A DNA stretch of 64,000 nucleotides from the NCBI GenBank assembly GCA_964598885.1, contig CAZRES010000002.1:18794-82793 (forward strand). The letters are read 5' to 3'. Under the pieces are notes generated by a model, which worked only from the letters and a program-made list of their open reading frames with translations, had not been told where the DNA came from and searched no databases. Made by a program: the position numbers and the translations under genes. Positions 52,961-62,041 of the stretch are shown here, one piece after another. Each line of letters opens with the position of its first letter. Position 1 is the stretch's first letter. This DNA is from SURF-33 sp964598885. GTDB taxonomy: Bacteria; Desulfobacterota; Desulfobacteria; Desulfobacterales; Desulfosalsimonadaceae.

Positions 52961-54697
52961 CTACTTATCGACCATTTCCTCATCCCTGAGAACCCGGCGA
53001 AGCACTTTTCCTATGGGGGAAGTCGGCAGCGCCTCGCGGAATTCAATGGATCGCGGCCGTTTGTAGCCGGCCAGGTGCTCCTTGCTGAAATCCATAATTT
53101 CCTGTTCAGTGGCGGTTTGACCGGGTTTGAGCTGGATGAAGGCCTTGACGATTTCGCCGCTTTTTTTATCCGGCACGCCCACCACCGCGGCCATGGCGAC
53201 TTTTGGGTGCTGGAAGAGCACGTCTTCCACATCCCGGGGATAGACATTGAAGCCGCCCACCAGGATCATATCTTTTTTGCGGTCTGTAATGATGATGTAG
53301 CCGTTTTCGTCAATATGGCCGACATCGCCGGTCAGAAAATAGCGTTTGCCGTTGATTTCGCGGAATACCGCCCGGTTTTCTTCGGGCCGGTTCCAGTATC
53401 CCTGCATCACCTGGGGGCCGGAGATGGCGATCTCTCCGTCCTGGCCGTCGGGTAATATGTCGAATCCGGTTTCCGTATCGACGATTTTGATGTCGGTACC
53501 GGGAATGGGAAATCCCACGGAACCGATTTTTCGCAAGGATCGGTCAGTCGGATTGGCGCTGGCTACCGGCGCGGTCTCGCTCAGACCGTAACCTTCGAAA
53601 ATCACTGCCCCGGTTTTGGCTTCGAACTGACGGCAGACTTCCGGTGGCATGGGCGCTCCGCCGGAAAAACAGCCCATTAGCGACGTCAGGTCGTATTTTT
53701 CCGCCTGAGGATGGTTGGTGAAGGCGACAAAAAGAGCAGGGACAGCGGGCATGATGGTAGGCCGGTATTTGGCAACGGCTTTGAGTACTTCGGAAAACGG
53801 CGGATTTCCGGCCCGGGGATCCGGAATACAAACCATACGGCTGCCGGAGCCGCAGGCGGTCAACATGCAGCAGGTCATACCGAAACTGTGATACCACGGC
53901 AGCACTCCCAGAAAGGTATGAAATCCTCCGCGCCGGACGATCTCCGGTTTGCCGCCGGGCTCGTGCACAAGCCGGGCCCACTGTTCCAGGGCCTTTAGAT
54001 CATAAGTGAAGTTGGCATGCGTCAGAGCCGCGCCTTTGGGAACGCCGGTGGTGCCGCCGGTGTAGATGATCAGGGCGAGGTCTTCGGCGGGATTGATGGT
54101 AATATCAGGTGGGGTGGGAGATGCCGCTTCGATGACCTGATCAAAAAACAAATGCCCCGGCTGATAGTGATCCGCCTTGGGTATTTTGCCCAGCAGACTG
54201 CCGAGTATGGCCTTGACTTTGGGCAGATAGGATTTGATATTGCACACCACTACGGTTTTGACGTCTGTATCTCTGACCGCCGCCACCGTTGTCGGATAAA
54301 ACTGGGGATGATCCATGCAGAACACGGCTTTAACCCCGGCATCCTTGAGCTGATAGTTGAGCTCCGAAGCCGTATACAAGGGATTGCAGGTAACGCAAAC
54401 GGCGCCTGCCTTGAGTATGCCGAAAAAGATGGCCGGATAATGGGGGATATTCGGGAGAAAAATGGCCACCCGGTCACCTTTTCGAATGCCGCGGGAAGCC
54501 AGAAAATTGGCCAGGCGATCGGCAGTGTCTTTTACCTGGGAAAAGGTTTTTTTACCGTCGTTGAAGAGGGTGTATACTTGATGAGGATAATCACGGGCTG
54601 CTTCATCCAGAATATCAAACAAGGGTTGTTGGTAATCGGAGATACGGCGCGGGACCCCGACCGGCCAGTTTTTGATGTGTTTGTTTTCATGATCCAT
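52961..54697 (-). CDS. fadD: Long-chain acyl-CoA synthetase (FadD-like)
   Basis: 578 residues from ATG 54697; a TTG two codons earlier is possible. ANL motifs: IIYTGGTTGVPKGAALTH, EGYGLSETAPV, RYFLTGDVGHIDENGYIIITDRKKDMILVGGFNVYPRDVED, and TSPIGKVLRRVLRDEE with the C-terminal catalytic Lys. The sequence around MVCIPDPRA and the TDRKKD hinge is that of long-chain fatty-acid ligases. It activates fatty acids for beta-oxidation, a core route in fatty-acid-oxidising sulfate reducers. It is the second such ligase in the window, but of a different subgroup from the one at 39.7 kb. The porin gene lies 108 bp downstream on the same strand. Confidence 0.92.
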   Translation of the reverse strand: MDHENKHIKNWPVGVPRRISDYQQPLFDILDEAARDYPHQVYTLFNDGKKTFSQVKDTADRLANFLASRGIRKGDRVAIFLPNIPHYPAIFFGILKAGAVCVTCNPLYTASELNYQLKDAGVKAVFCMDHPQFYPTTVAAVRDTDVKTVVVCNIKSYLPKVKAILGSLLGKIPKADHYQPGHLFFDQVIEAASPTPPDITINPAEDLALIIYTGGTTGVPKGAALTHANFTYDLKALEQWARLVHEPGGKPEIVRRGGFHTFLGVLPWYHSFGMTCCMLTACGSGSRMVCIPDPRAGNPPFSEVLKAVAKYRPTIMPAVPALFVAFTNHPQAEKYDLTSLMGCFSGGAPMPPEVCRQFEAKTGAVIFEGYGLSETAPVASANPTDRSLRKIGSVGFPIPGTDIKIVDTETGFDILPDGQDGEIAISGPQVMQGYWNRPEENRAVFREINGKRYFLTGDVGHIDENGYIIITDRKKDMILVGGFNVYPRDVEDVLFQHPKVAMAAVVGVPDKKSGEIVKAFIQLKPGQTATEQEIMDFSKEHLAGYKRPRSIEFREALPTSPIGKVLRRVLRDEEMVDK

Positions 54698-54981
54698 GGG
54701 CAAAACCCTTAATATTGTTGGATTTAATTTGAAAAAGTTTTTTGAAGAGGCGTAAATTTATAAGAATATGCAGGAAAAACAATAACGTGTCAATGACTAT
54801 TTGTTTTCGTTGCAAAAAATTCCAACTTTGCCCATGAGCGGGGTCTGTACTGGTACCTGGTAATCGAAGCACGGGTCGATCCGATTTTTTTAACTAGTTT
54901 GTATATTTTTGCATTGCAGTCAGCGTATCTTTCGGTGTAGATTTAATTTTTTATATCAAATCTGATCAAGGGAGAGAGGCA

Positions 54982-55812
54982 TTGCCTGTAGCTGTTGCAC
55001 GCGGGATACGCTGGGTTGTCGTGATGATCGTCAGCGTATTATTAATTGGCGGAGAGATCGGCGGCAGCCCGGTTGCGGCCCAGAATATCGATTTTTTCGC
55101 ATCCGAAGTGATTTTTCGCAGTAAACCATTAATCGGCATGGGAGCCGGCCTTGCTCCGGATTATGAAGGCTCCGCTGCTTTCCAGTTCTATCCCCTCCCG
55201 CAGGTCCGATTCAACTGGGCGGATGGCTGTTATATCAATCTGTTCGGGCCCGTTATCCGGGCGGATGTGATTCCCTCCCGTACGTTTGGTTTCGGTCCCA
55301 TGGCGCGATACCGACCGGAACGAAGATCGGTCGAGGATGAAAAAGTACGTCTCCTGGACAAGGTGGATGCGGCCATGGAAGCCGGCGTGTTCGCCACACT
55401 CACCTTTGGCCGGTTTTTTTTATATGCCGCGGCCAACGGGGATACCGGCGATGCGCATGATGGATTTACAGCGGATGTTTCGGCCGGCTATCGCATTCGA
55501 ATTGAGCGGCATGTGCGCATGGTGTTTCTGGCTGTGGGGACATGGGCCGACGACAACTACATGGATACCTATTTCAGTGTGGATGCCGAAAATGCCGATA
55601 AAACCGATCTGGCGGAATTTGCCGCTGTTTCCGGTATCAAGGATGTCGGCGTAGTTGTTGCGCTCAAATATAATATTAACTGGCACTGGGGAATTACGGG
55701 CATCTGTAAATATACGCGTCTGCTGGGAGATGCCGCCGACAGTCCGCTGGTGGATCGGCGCGGCGATCGCAACCAGTTTATTAATGGTATTGTAATAAAT
55801 TATAATTTTTAA
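54982..55812 (+). CDS. MipA/OmpV-family outer-membrane protein
   Basis: 276 residues from TTG 54982, which follows GGGAGAGAGG. A signal peptide ends around VAA-Q (about residue 34). The mature part fits MipA/OmpV barrels: GMGAGLAPDYEGSAAFQFYPLPQVRFNW, FGPVIRADVIPSRTFGFGPMARYRPER and the C-terminal INWHWGITGICKYTRLLGDAADSPLVDRRGDRNQF ending in NF. MipA in E. coli scaffolds murein-synthesising and lytic enzymes; for most members the role is unknown. The methyltransferase gene starts 9 bp downstream. Confidence 0.88.
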   Translation: MPVAVARGIRWVVVMIVSVLLIGGEIGGSPVAAQNIDFFASEVIFRSKPLIGMGAGLAPDYEGSAAFQFYPLPQVRFNWADGCYINLFGPVIRADVIPSRTFGFGPMARYRPERRSVEDEKVRLLDKVDAAMEAGVFATLTFGRFFLYAAANGDTGDAHDGFTADVSAGYRIRIERHVRMVFLAVGTWADDNYMDTYFSVDAENADKTDLAEFAAVSGIKDVGVVVALKYNINWHWGITGICKYTRLLGDAADSPLVDRRGDRNQFINGIVINYNF

Positions 55813-55821
55813 TTTTTTACT

Positions 55822-56760
55822 ATGAAAAAAAATTTGCTTGATATACTGATCTGCCCCTCTTGTCTGCCGGTGGAACAACGGCTCAGGGAAACGGTTGTTG
55901 AAGAGGATGAGCACGATATTGAAACAGGACGCTTGACCTGCGGCCGGTGCGGCATCGATTATCCGATCCGGGACGGAATCGCTTTTCTCGACCCGGACCG
56001 CAAAGATGAAATGGAATCGGTTAACCGCTATGAAACGCCGGCCGTGCTGTCATCCTACCTCTGGAGTCATTATGGCGATTTATTGGGCGATGCGGAGGCA
56101 TCTGATGCCTATACCCGCTGGGCCGGTTTGGTGGCGGCCCATTCCGGAACCTGTCTTGATACCGGTTCGGCGGTCGGACGGTTTTCATTTGAAATGGCCA
56201 GAAAGTCTGATTTTGTTATAGGAATCGATAATTCCAGCGCTTTTATCCGCGCGTCCCGAAAACTCATGAAACTGCGCGGCGCGGCATTCGCGCTGGCCGT
56301 GGAGGGGGATTTGAAGAAAAATGCGGCGATCGTTTTCCCTGACGACTGGCGGACCGATAACGTCGAATTTATTGTGGGCAACGCATTGGCGCTTCCGTTT
56401 CGTGCCGGTATTTTTTCTTCCGTATCATCCCTTAATATTGTGGATAAGGTTCCGACGCCCTTGACGCACCTGAAGGAGATCAACAGGGCTGCCAAACGGA
56501 AAAATGCTCAGTTTCTGTTTTCCGATCCCTTTTCATGGTCTCCGGACGCAGCTCCACGGGAAAATTGGCTGGGTGGCTCGGAAACCGGCGGTTTTTCCGG
56601 AAGGGCCGTGGATAATGTGGTCAGTCTGCTCAACGGTAAAAGGAATGGTTTTACGCCCATCTGGCGCATTGAGGATCGTGGCCATGTCTGGTGGAAAATC
56701 CGGACCCATGAAAATCATTTCGAATTAATCCGAAGCGCATTCATAAAGGCGGCGCGATAA
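55822..56760 (+). CDS. SAM-dependent methyltransferase with zinc ribbon
   Basis: 312 residues. The N-terminal 60 residues are a Trm112-like zinc ribbon (Cys11, Cys14, Cys40, Cys43; LTCGRCGIDYPIRDGI). The methyltransferase fold follows with motif I CLDTGSAVGRFSFEMA, IGIDNSSAFIRASRKL, a mid-domain VEFIVGNALALPFRAGIFSSVSSLNIVDKV, and a C-terminal substrate region. It methylates an unknown acceptor, small molecule or quinone-like by architecture. It lies directly after the OmpV-like gene and probably shares its transcript. No clear ribosome-binding site is seen. Confidence 0.82.
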   Translation: MKKNLLDILICPSCLPVEQRLRETVVEEDEHDIETGRLTCGRCGIDYPIRDGIAFLDPDRKDEMESVNRYETPAVLSSYLWSHYGDLLGDAEASDAYTRWAGLVAAHSGTCLDTGSAVGRFSFEMARKSDFVIGIDNSSAFIRASRKLMKLRGAAFALAVEGDLKKNAAIVFPDDWRTDNVEFIVGNALALPFRAGIFSSVSSLNIVDKVPTPLTHLKEINRAAKRKNAQFLFSDPFSWSPDAAPRENWLGGSETGGFSGRAVDNVVSLLNGKRNGFTPIWRIEDRGHVWWKIRTHENHFELIRSAFIKAAR

Positions 56761-56884
56761 CATCCGCATGTTTCGGCATCTTTGATTATAGGCGCCGTGT
56801 TTGGTAAAGTATTCAATCTGGTGTTGATATACGCGGGAAATATGAATCGGTCGCGTCGCCCGGGGCGCATAAGGAAGCATTCCC

Positions 56885-58975
56885 ATGCAACATGATACGA
56901 TCTGCCGTCTGTGTTCGGCGGTCTGTCCGGTGACGGCGGAGATCCGTGACGGCAGGTTGATCCACGCCGAGCGAAAATCACCTTATCCTCCCGAAAAACG
57001 CCTGATGTGTCCCAAGCTCAAAGCGGCTCCGGAAATCGTCTACGCACCGGACAGGGTGGTGACGCCTCAGATCCGCGTGGAGGGCGGAAAAGCCGGCACC
57101 GCTGCTTTCCGGGAAGCCTCATGGGATGAGGCGCTTGACCTGGTGGTCGAAAAATTTAATTTTTTCAAAAAAAATCAAGGGGCTGAATCCGTGGCATGGC
57201 TGCGAGGCATGGCCGCGGACTGGGGCGCGCCCTGGGATTACGCCAACCGGCTCATGAACCTTTTCGGATCCCCCAACACCATCGGAAACGGCTCGGTCTG
57301 CCATGTAGCCCGGGAAATGGCCCACGCTTACACCTATGGGGCCATGACCCTGCCCCAGGCGAAAACATCCCGATGCATCGTCATCTGGGGAAAAAACGAC
57401 CGAAACACGGCCCCGGCCGCGGCCGAAGCCATTCTGGATGCCCGGGAACGCGGCGCCAGACTGATTGTCATCGATCCCGTCCGGACGTATTTTGCCGGAA
57501 AAGCGGATATCTGGCTCCAGATCAAGCCCGGTCATGACGGCTATCTGGCCATGGCCATGCTCAATGAGATCATAGACAACAGACTATATGACGCGGATTT
57601 CGTGAGACAATACGGCATCGGTTTCGATGAATTGACAGCAGCGGCAAAAGCCTACTCTGTTGAACGGGTGGGGCCGTTTATCGGTCTGGATCCGGAACTG
57701 ATTCGAAAGGCGGCAAAAGTTTACGCGGAAACCAAACCCGCCTGCATCATCGATGGCAACGGCCTGGATATGCAGTTGCCGGTTTTTCAGACGACCCGGG
57801 CCGTTTGCATGCTCCGGGCCGTCACCGGCAATCTCGATATCGATGGCGGAGATTTCATACCCCAGCCGGTGCCGGTGAGCGATATGCAGCTTAAAGGTTG
57901 TTTGCCGGCAGGAATTGAACCCATTTCCCGGGATTATCCTCAGTTCAACACCTTTCATCCGACCTGGGGAATCCAGGCGCAGTCCTGCTTGGTGGATGCC
58001 GTGCTGGAGGAAAAACCGTATCCGGTGCACATGCTGGTGGTCCAGGCCGGAAACCCGGCGGTGACGATGGCCGATACGGCCCGGGTGCAACAGGCGTTCG
58101 AAAAACTGGCGTTTGTCGTGGTCATCGACATGTTCCGGACCCGGACCGCCGCGTATGCGGACGTGATCCTGCCGGCGGCCGGATGTTTTGAAAAAACCCA
58201 GCTCAATCGCGCCTATATACGCAACAATCCGATTATTTTACAAAATCAGGTCATCGATTGCGTCGGCGACAGCCGCCCGGACTGGTGGATTATCTTTGAA
58301 CTGGGGCGACGGCTTGGATTTGTCAACGAGTTTCCCTGGACCACGGTTGAAGAAGCCATAGATCATCATCTGGAACCCTCCGGTCTGACGGTTGAGATGC
58401 TGCGGCAACATCCCGCCGGCCTGCGCACCGAACCCCCGGTTTTTGAAAAATACCGCAGCCGGGGATTTGACACCCCCTCGAAAAAGGTGGAGTTTTTTTC
58501 GCAGCGCATGAAAGATGCCGGACATTTTCCGGTCCCATTTCAGGACGGTTCCATGGAAAACAATATCAGTTTCGCCGACATCAAGGAAGGCGGCACGGGA
58601 AAAAAACCGCCGGAAGGACACGTGCTTATCGGCATCAGCGGCGAACGGACCAACCGCTACACCCACACCCAGTTTCACAATATCCCTTCCCTGCGGAAAC
58701 GGGAAAACGAGGGTTTCGTCGATCTTCATCCGGACGATGCCCGACGGATGCACATTGTCAACGAACAAAGCGTCACCATTGCCACGCCTCGTGGCCGGAT
58801 TCGGATGAAAGCACGGATATCAGACGTGATAGCGCCGGGTATCGCGCGTATTGCCTGGGGATGGGGAGAAGTAGACGATGATGCCGGGATCAATAACCTC
58901 ACCGACGATAACCGTCGGGGTCCGGTTACCTGCACCCCGTCGGCCCGGACCTTCATGTGCTGGATCGAGGCCTGA
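56885..58975 (+). CDS. Molybdopterin-dependent oxidoreductase, cytoplasmic, single subunit
   Basis: 696 residues of the DMSO-reductase family. An N-terminal [4Fe-4S] site has Cys7, Cys10, Cys14 and Cys42. The metal ligand is Cys139 (NGSVCHVAR), not selenocysteine. The molybdopterin-binding domains follow (IVIWGKNDRNTAPAAAEAILDARERGARLIVIDPV; GITGNLDIDGGD-like; C-terminal HPDDARRMHIVNEQSVTIATPRGRI). No twin-arginine signal is present and no partner Fe-S or membrane subunit is adjacent. It could be a formate dehydrogenase-like, thiosulfate/polysulfide reductase-like or unassigned oxidoreductase; I cannot name the substrate. AAGGAAG lies before the ATG. Confidence 0.88.
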   Translation: MQHDTICRLCSAVCPVTAEIRDGRLIHAERKSPYPPEKRLMCPKLKAAPEIVYAPDRVVTPQIRVEGGKAGTAAFREASWDEALDLVVEKFNFFKKNQGAESVAWLRGMAADWGAPWDYANRLMNLFGSPNTIGNGSVCHVAREMAHAYTYGAMTLPQAKTSRCIVIWGKNDRNTAPAAAEAILDARERGARLIVIDPVRTYFAGKADIWLQIKPGHDGYLAMAMLNEIIDNRLYDADFVRQYGIGFDELTAAAKAYSVERVGPFIGLDPELIRKAAKVYAETKPACIIDGNGLDMQLPVFQTTRAVCMLRAVTGNLDIDGGDFIPQPVPVSDMQLKGCLPAGIEPISRDYPQFNTFHPTWGIQAQSCLVDAVLEEKPYPVHMLVVQAGNPAVTMADTARVQQAFEKLAFVVVIDMFRTRTAAYADVILPAAGCFEKTQLNRAYIRNNPIILQNQVIDCVGDSRPDWWIIFELGRRLGFVNEFPWTTVEEAIDHHLEPSGLTVEMLRQHPAGLRTEPPVFEKYRSRGFDTPSKKVEFFSQRMKDAGHFPVPFQDGSMENNISFADIKEGGTGKKPPEGHVLIGISGERTNRYTHTQFHNIPSLRKRENEGFVDLHPDDARRMHIVNEQSVTIATPRGRIRMKARISDVIAPGIARIAWGWGEVDDDAGINNLTDDNRRGPVTCTPSARTFMCWIEA

Positions 58976-59065
58976 TGCAATAAAAATATTTTTTTCGCTC
59001 AGGATGTCTCCCAAACGATATCCTGCCCGCCTGTATGGATTTTTTTATCATTTAAAGAAAGCGTT

Positions 59066-59701
59066 TTAGTTTCCGCTCCTTTCATCAGGTGCCATTTCAT
59101 GCATCTGCTCCATGGGAACACCCCATTTTTCCAAATCCTGCCGGACTTTTCGGGTGGCCATCTGGGTGTTGATATTTAAAAAAATCATAATGGCGAAAAG
59201 AATGCCGAAAACGAGCCAGGCTTTCTGGGCCGGGATTTTGTGAACTTCCACGCTGGCGGTTACCATCAGATACATCATCCACAGCAGGCCGACCACCGCC
59301 CCCAGGTAGGGAATGATTCCCATCAGCGTGGTAATGGGAAAAATCGCCGACGCATAAGCTCCGCAGCGAAAGGCGGTTTCATAAGAGTATTCGGATCCCA
59401 TCAGTTTCCAGATGACAAAGAGAATGAGCGCCCCGATAAAGCCGCCTAAAGCGGTGAAAATCGGCATGAAAATGACGGTTGCCAGCGCCATCATCATGGT
59501 GTCGGCATGGACCAGGCCGACAATGGAAAGCAGGGTCATGACGATGCCGGCGGCTACGCCCATGGCTACGGTGAAGATCAGCGGATCCGCGTATCCGCCG
59601 GATACTGGCATTTGCTTGTAAAATCCGGCCGGGTTGGTGATGACGTTTATGGCGGTTTTCTGAATATGCTGCAGATAGGTTTGTGCAGATGATTCGGACA
59701 T
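59066..59701 (-). CDS. YIP1 family membrane protein
   Basis: 211 residues with five hydrophobic helices. The layout (TNPAGFYKQMPVSGGYADPLIFTVAMGVAAGIVM, FIGALILFVIWKLMGSEYSYETAFRCGAYASAIFPI, LWMMYLMVTASVEVHKI) is that of YIP1-family proteins, found in many bacteria without known function. The N-terminal part (YLQHIQKTAINVITNPAGFY) precedes the first helix. It follows trmO on the same strand, 21 bp away. Confidence 0.82.
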   Translation of the reverse strand: MSESSAQTYLQHIQKTAINVITNPAGFYKQMPVSGGYADPLIFTVAMGVAAGIVMTLLSIVGLVHADTMMMALATVIFMPIFTALGGFIGALILFVIWKLMGSEYSYETAFRCGAYASAIFPITTLMGIIPYLGAVVGLLWMMYLMVTASVEVHKIPAQKAWLVFGILFAIMIFLNINTQMATRKVRQDLEKWGVPMEQMHEMAPDERSGN

Positions 59702-59722
59702 GGGAAGATCTCCTTTCTTATC

Positions 59723-60208
59723 TTATTTGAATCGGGAATCGGATTTTTTGCGTGTTACGCGGTTACCCGACTTTTCAAGCCAGCCGGTCCGGACGCCGGT
59801 TTGGGCGTCAAAATTCGGCACATAGGGTTTGATGTCGATGAGCGGCGTACCGTCGATAATATCGATATTGACGACATGGAGAACACCGTTTTCGATTCTG
59901 TCGAGTTGCAGGATGGAAAGACCGATAGGATTGGGACGCCGGGGAGCGCGGGTGGCAAAAACCCCCCGGGGCTTGACATCCAGAAAGGGCGTTACCTGCA
60001 GATCAAAGCCGTTGCCGCGGTGGAAAAGATAGAGTAGAATCACATGGGAAAAGCCGTCAAGGTCCTCCAGACCCGGCCGGAAATCTTCAAATACTTCCAC
60101 GGTTCCCCTTACCCCGGCAGCTCCCGGGGGCTGGATGGGCATCTTTTCCGTGGTCGTAAACGGCGAGTGGATCACGCCGACGGGGGTGAATTCAATTTTT
60201 GGGAGCAT
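59723..60208 (-). CDS. trmO: TrmO-like tRNA methyltransferase (TsaA/UPF0066)
   Basis: 161 residues from ATG 60208, selected because GGAG lies 8 bp upstream; ATG 60214 is too close to it. FTPVGVIHSPF, LDGFSHVILLYLFHR, FATRAPRRPNPIGLSILQLDRIE and IDGTPLIDIKPYVPNFD are the UPF0066/TsaA signatures. TrmO uses SAM to N6-methylate t6A37 in tRNA-Thr. Members in anaerobes are also found beside metal and cofactor genes, so another substrate is possible. The 3' tail is basic (RVTRKKSDSRFK). Confidence 0.85.
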   Translation of the reverse strand: MLPKIEFTPVGVIHSPFTTTEKMPIQPPGAAGVRGTVEVFEDFRPGLEDLDGFSHVILLYLFHRGNGFDLQVTPFLDVKPRGVFATRAPRRPNPIGLSILQLDRIENGVLHVVNIDIIDGTPLIDIKPYVPNFDAQTGVRTGWLEKSGNRVTRKKSDSRFK

Positions 60209-60296
60209 TATCATTCTCCGGGATTAGGATAAAATCGTGCTACTGAATAACATTATAAGAAATGAGAATCCGGATCAACAGGTCTTTTTTACAATG

Positions 60297-60332
60297 AAAT
60301 AATTGGGGACAGCCACCAATTATTTAGTCCCC
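60297..60332. repeat. REP-like palindromic repeat at the 3' end of the DUF6125 gene
   Basis: AAATAATTGG (60297-60306) and CCAATTATTT (60316-60325) are perfect inverted arms around GGACAGCCA. GGGGAC (60305-60310) and GTCCCC (60327-60332) form an alternative stem with the same bases. The GGGGAC..GTCCCC wording with TGGCTGTCC is typical of RAYT-associated repeats in delta-proteobacteria. No transposase is adjacent. Confidence 0.75.
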
Positions 60333-61082
60333 GACTATTTCAAAGCGCCAGGCGCAGAACCATTCGGCGGGGTGAGGGTCGGGCGGGCAGCCGATGCATT
60401 CGGTCCGGATGCGCGGGTCAATGGATCGGGCAAAATAGGTATACTCCACCAATCCACCGGATTTGCAGGGATAATCATCCAGGCCTTTGCGTTGCCGGGC
60501 GTTCTGGACACGGCATTGATTCATTTTAAACACCAGGGCGCCGTTTTTTTCCAATTCAACAGACTGGGTGTTGAGCCGCGCATAGACGCGAAAATTAAGA
60601 GCCTGGGCCAGACCGGCCAGTCCCGGATTATCTCCCAGATCGAGAAGGCGTTTGATGCTCCAGGCCTCAAAGGGGCTGAAATGAGCCCAGCAGCTGTCGT
60701 TGCAGCGCTTGGCATCGGTCATACCTTCTGAAAACTCCACGGCCTGGAACCAGACGCCGTCATTGACCAGCCAGTTCTTGGCCACCGCGTCAAGGGAATC
60801 CAACAAGGCGGATTTCTCCATTCGCGCCAGAGCCGCCGGCATTCCGTCCGTGAGCTCAAAGCCCAGTGTTTCGGATAGGCGCTTCATCTGGATAGACAGA
60901 CTTCTTTCCGAAGCGTGGCCCAGCATTTCCAATGCCTTGGGCAGGCCCATCTGGTGACGGACCTCGGTAAACCAGAGGGCGTAATGAATGACGATGCGGT
61001 GGAAAAAATCGATCAACAGCTTGCGCAGTTCCGCCGGTTCCAGGTCACCAATTTGTGCGGGCGAAAAGGATTCACCAGTCAT
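60324..61082 (-). CDS. DUF6125-like cytosolic protein
   Basis: 252 residues. The C-terminal half contains conserved Cys and Trp: MNQCRVQNARQRKGLDDYPC, CIGCPPDPHPAEWFCAWRF, in the style of DUF6125/ATC-hydrolase-like proteins found in anaerobic delta-proteobacteria. The N-terminal half is helical (LRKLLIDFFHRIVIHYALWFTEVR). Function is unknown; the Cys cluster may bind zinc. It follows the radical SAM gene by 21 bp (AAAGGA ribosome-binding site), so the pair likely works together. Its final residues and stop codon are part of the REP-like repeat at 60297-60332. Confidence 0.65.
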   Translation of the reverse strand: MTGESFSPAQIGDLEPAELRKLLIDFFHRIVIHYALWFTEVRHQMGLPKALEMLGHASERSLSIQMKRLSETLGFELTDGMPAALARMEKSALLDSLDAVAKNWLVNDGVWFQAVEFSEGMTDAKRCNDSCWAHFSPFEAWSIKRLLDLGDNPGLAGLAQALNFRVYARLNTQSVELEKNGALVFKMNQCRVQNARQRKGLDDYPCKSGGLVEYTYFARSIDPRIRTECIGCPPDPHPAEWFCAWRFEIVGD

Positions 61083-61103
61083 GAAAAAGTCCTTTCAATT
61101 ATT

Positions 61104-62015
61104 TTATTGGTCCAGACGGGAGATGCCTTCTTCCCGGGCCGCGGCCCGGGCTGCCCGGAATTCCGCGGGCGTGAGCGGCCGGTTCAGGCCGGGGATTTTG
61201 TGCGCCCGGCCGCAGGGTCGATATTGAGACATGATATTAACGTAAGTGTTTTTTGAGACGGAATGAGCGATAAACCGCATGATATCCCGGGTGCCGGCAA
61301 GATGATCAGGCAACACTAGATGCCTGAGCAGTAAGCCGCGCCGGGCAAGACCTTTGTCGTCGATGATCAGGTCCCCGGTCTGGCGGTGCATTTCCATGAT
61401 GGCCTGACGGGCGATTTCCGGATAGTCCGGGGTCTGGCAAACGATTTGAGCGATGCGGCTGTCCCAGAATTTAAAATCCGGCATGTAGATATCGATGATC
61501 CCGTCTAACAGTCGCAACGTTTCGATCTGTTCATATCCGCCGCAGTTATAGACGAGGGGAATATGCAGGCCCTTTTCCGCGGCCATGCGCACGGCGGATA
61601 ACATCTGCGGCACCATGTGGGTAGGGGTGACGAAATTGATGTTATGACACCCTTTTTCCTGTAACGTCAGCATCATGGAGGCCAGTTGCGCATCGGTGAC
61701 CTCGGTTCCCCATCCATCATGACTGATATCGTAATTCTGGCAGAAAACGCATAACAGGCTGCAATAAGTGAAAAAAATCGTTCCCGATCCGTGCGTTCCC
61801 ACCAGGGGCGCTTCTTCGCCGAAATGCGGGGCAAAGGAAGAGACTTTGGCCATGACGCCGGCGCGGCAGACGCCTGCCTCACCCTCCGTCCGGTTGACAC
61901 GGCATTGCCGGGGGCAAAGAACACAGTCCGTCAGGATATTTCGGGCGGCAATGACATTATCATCGAGTTTTCCGCTTTGAGCGGCCTTAATGTAGGCGGG
62001 CGTAAAGGTGGGCAT
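61104..62015 (-). CDS. Radical SAM protein (PflA-like, uncharacterised)
   Basis: 303 residues. An N-terminal Cys cluster (Cys31, Cys34, Cys38, Cys50 in CVLCPRQCRVNR and AGVCR) precedes the radical SAM motif CSLLCVFC (Cys85, Cys89, Cys92) that holds the catalytic [4Fe-4S]. NINFVTPTHMVPQML and PLVYNCGGYEQIETLRLL follow, as in the group of PflA-like radical SAM proteins of unknown substrate. It generates a 5'-deoxyadenosyl radical. Its gene follows a cyclic-nucleotide-binding gene by 26 bp and precedes the DUF6125 gene. Confidence 0.87.
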   Translation of the reverse strand: MPTFTPAYIKAAQSGKLDDNVIAARNILTDCVLCPRQCRVNRTEGEAGVCRAGVMAKVSSFAPHFGEEAPLVGTHGSGTIFFTYCSLLCVFCQNYDISHDGWGTEVTDAQLASMMLTLQEKGCHNINFVTPTHMVPQMLSAVRMAAEKGLHIPLVYNCGGYEQIETLRLLDGIIDIYMPDFKFWDSRIAQIVCQTPDYPEIARQAIMEMHRQTGDLIIDDKGLARRGLLLRHLVLPDHLAGTRDIMRFIAHSVSKNTYVNIMSQYRPCGRAHKIPGLNRPLTPAEFRAARAAAREEGISRLDQ

Positions 62016-62041
62016 TTTACATTTACATTACGGGAGCCGTT

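Noticed and set aside
56885..58975. Selenocysteine formate dehydrogenase
   Set aside because: The metal ligand codon is Cys (residue 139) and there is no in-frame TGA.
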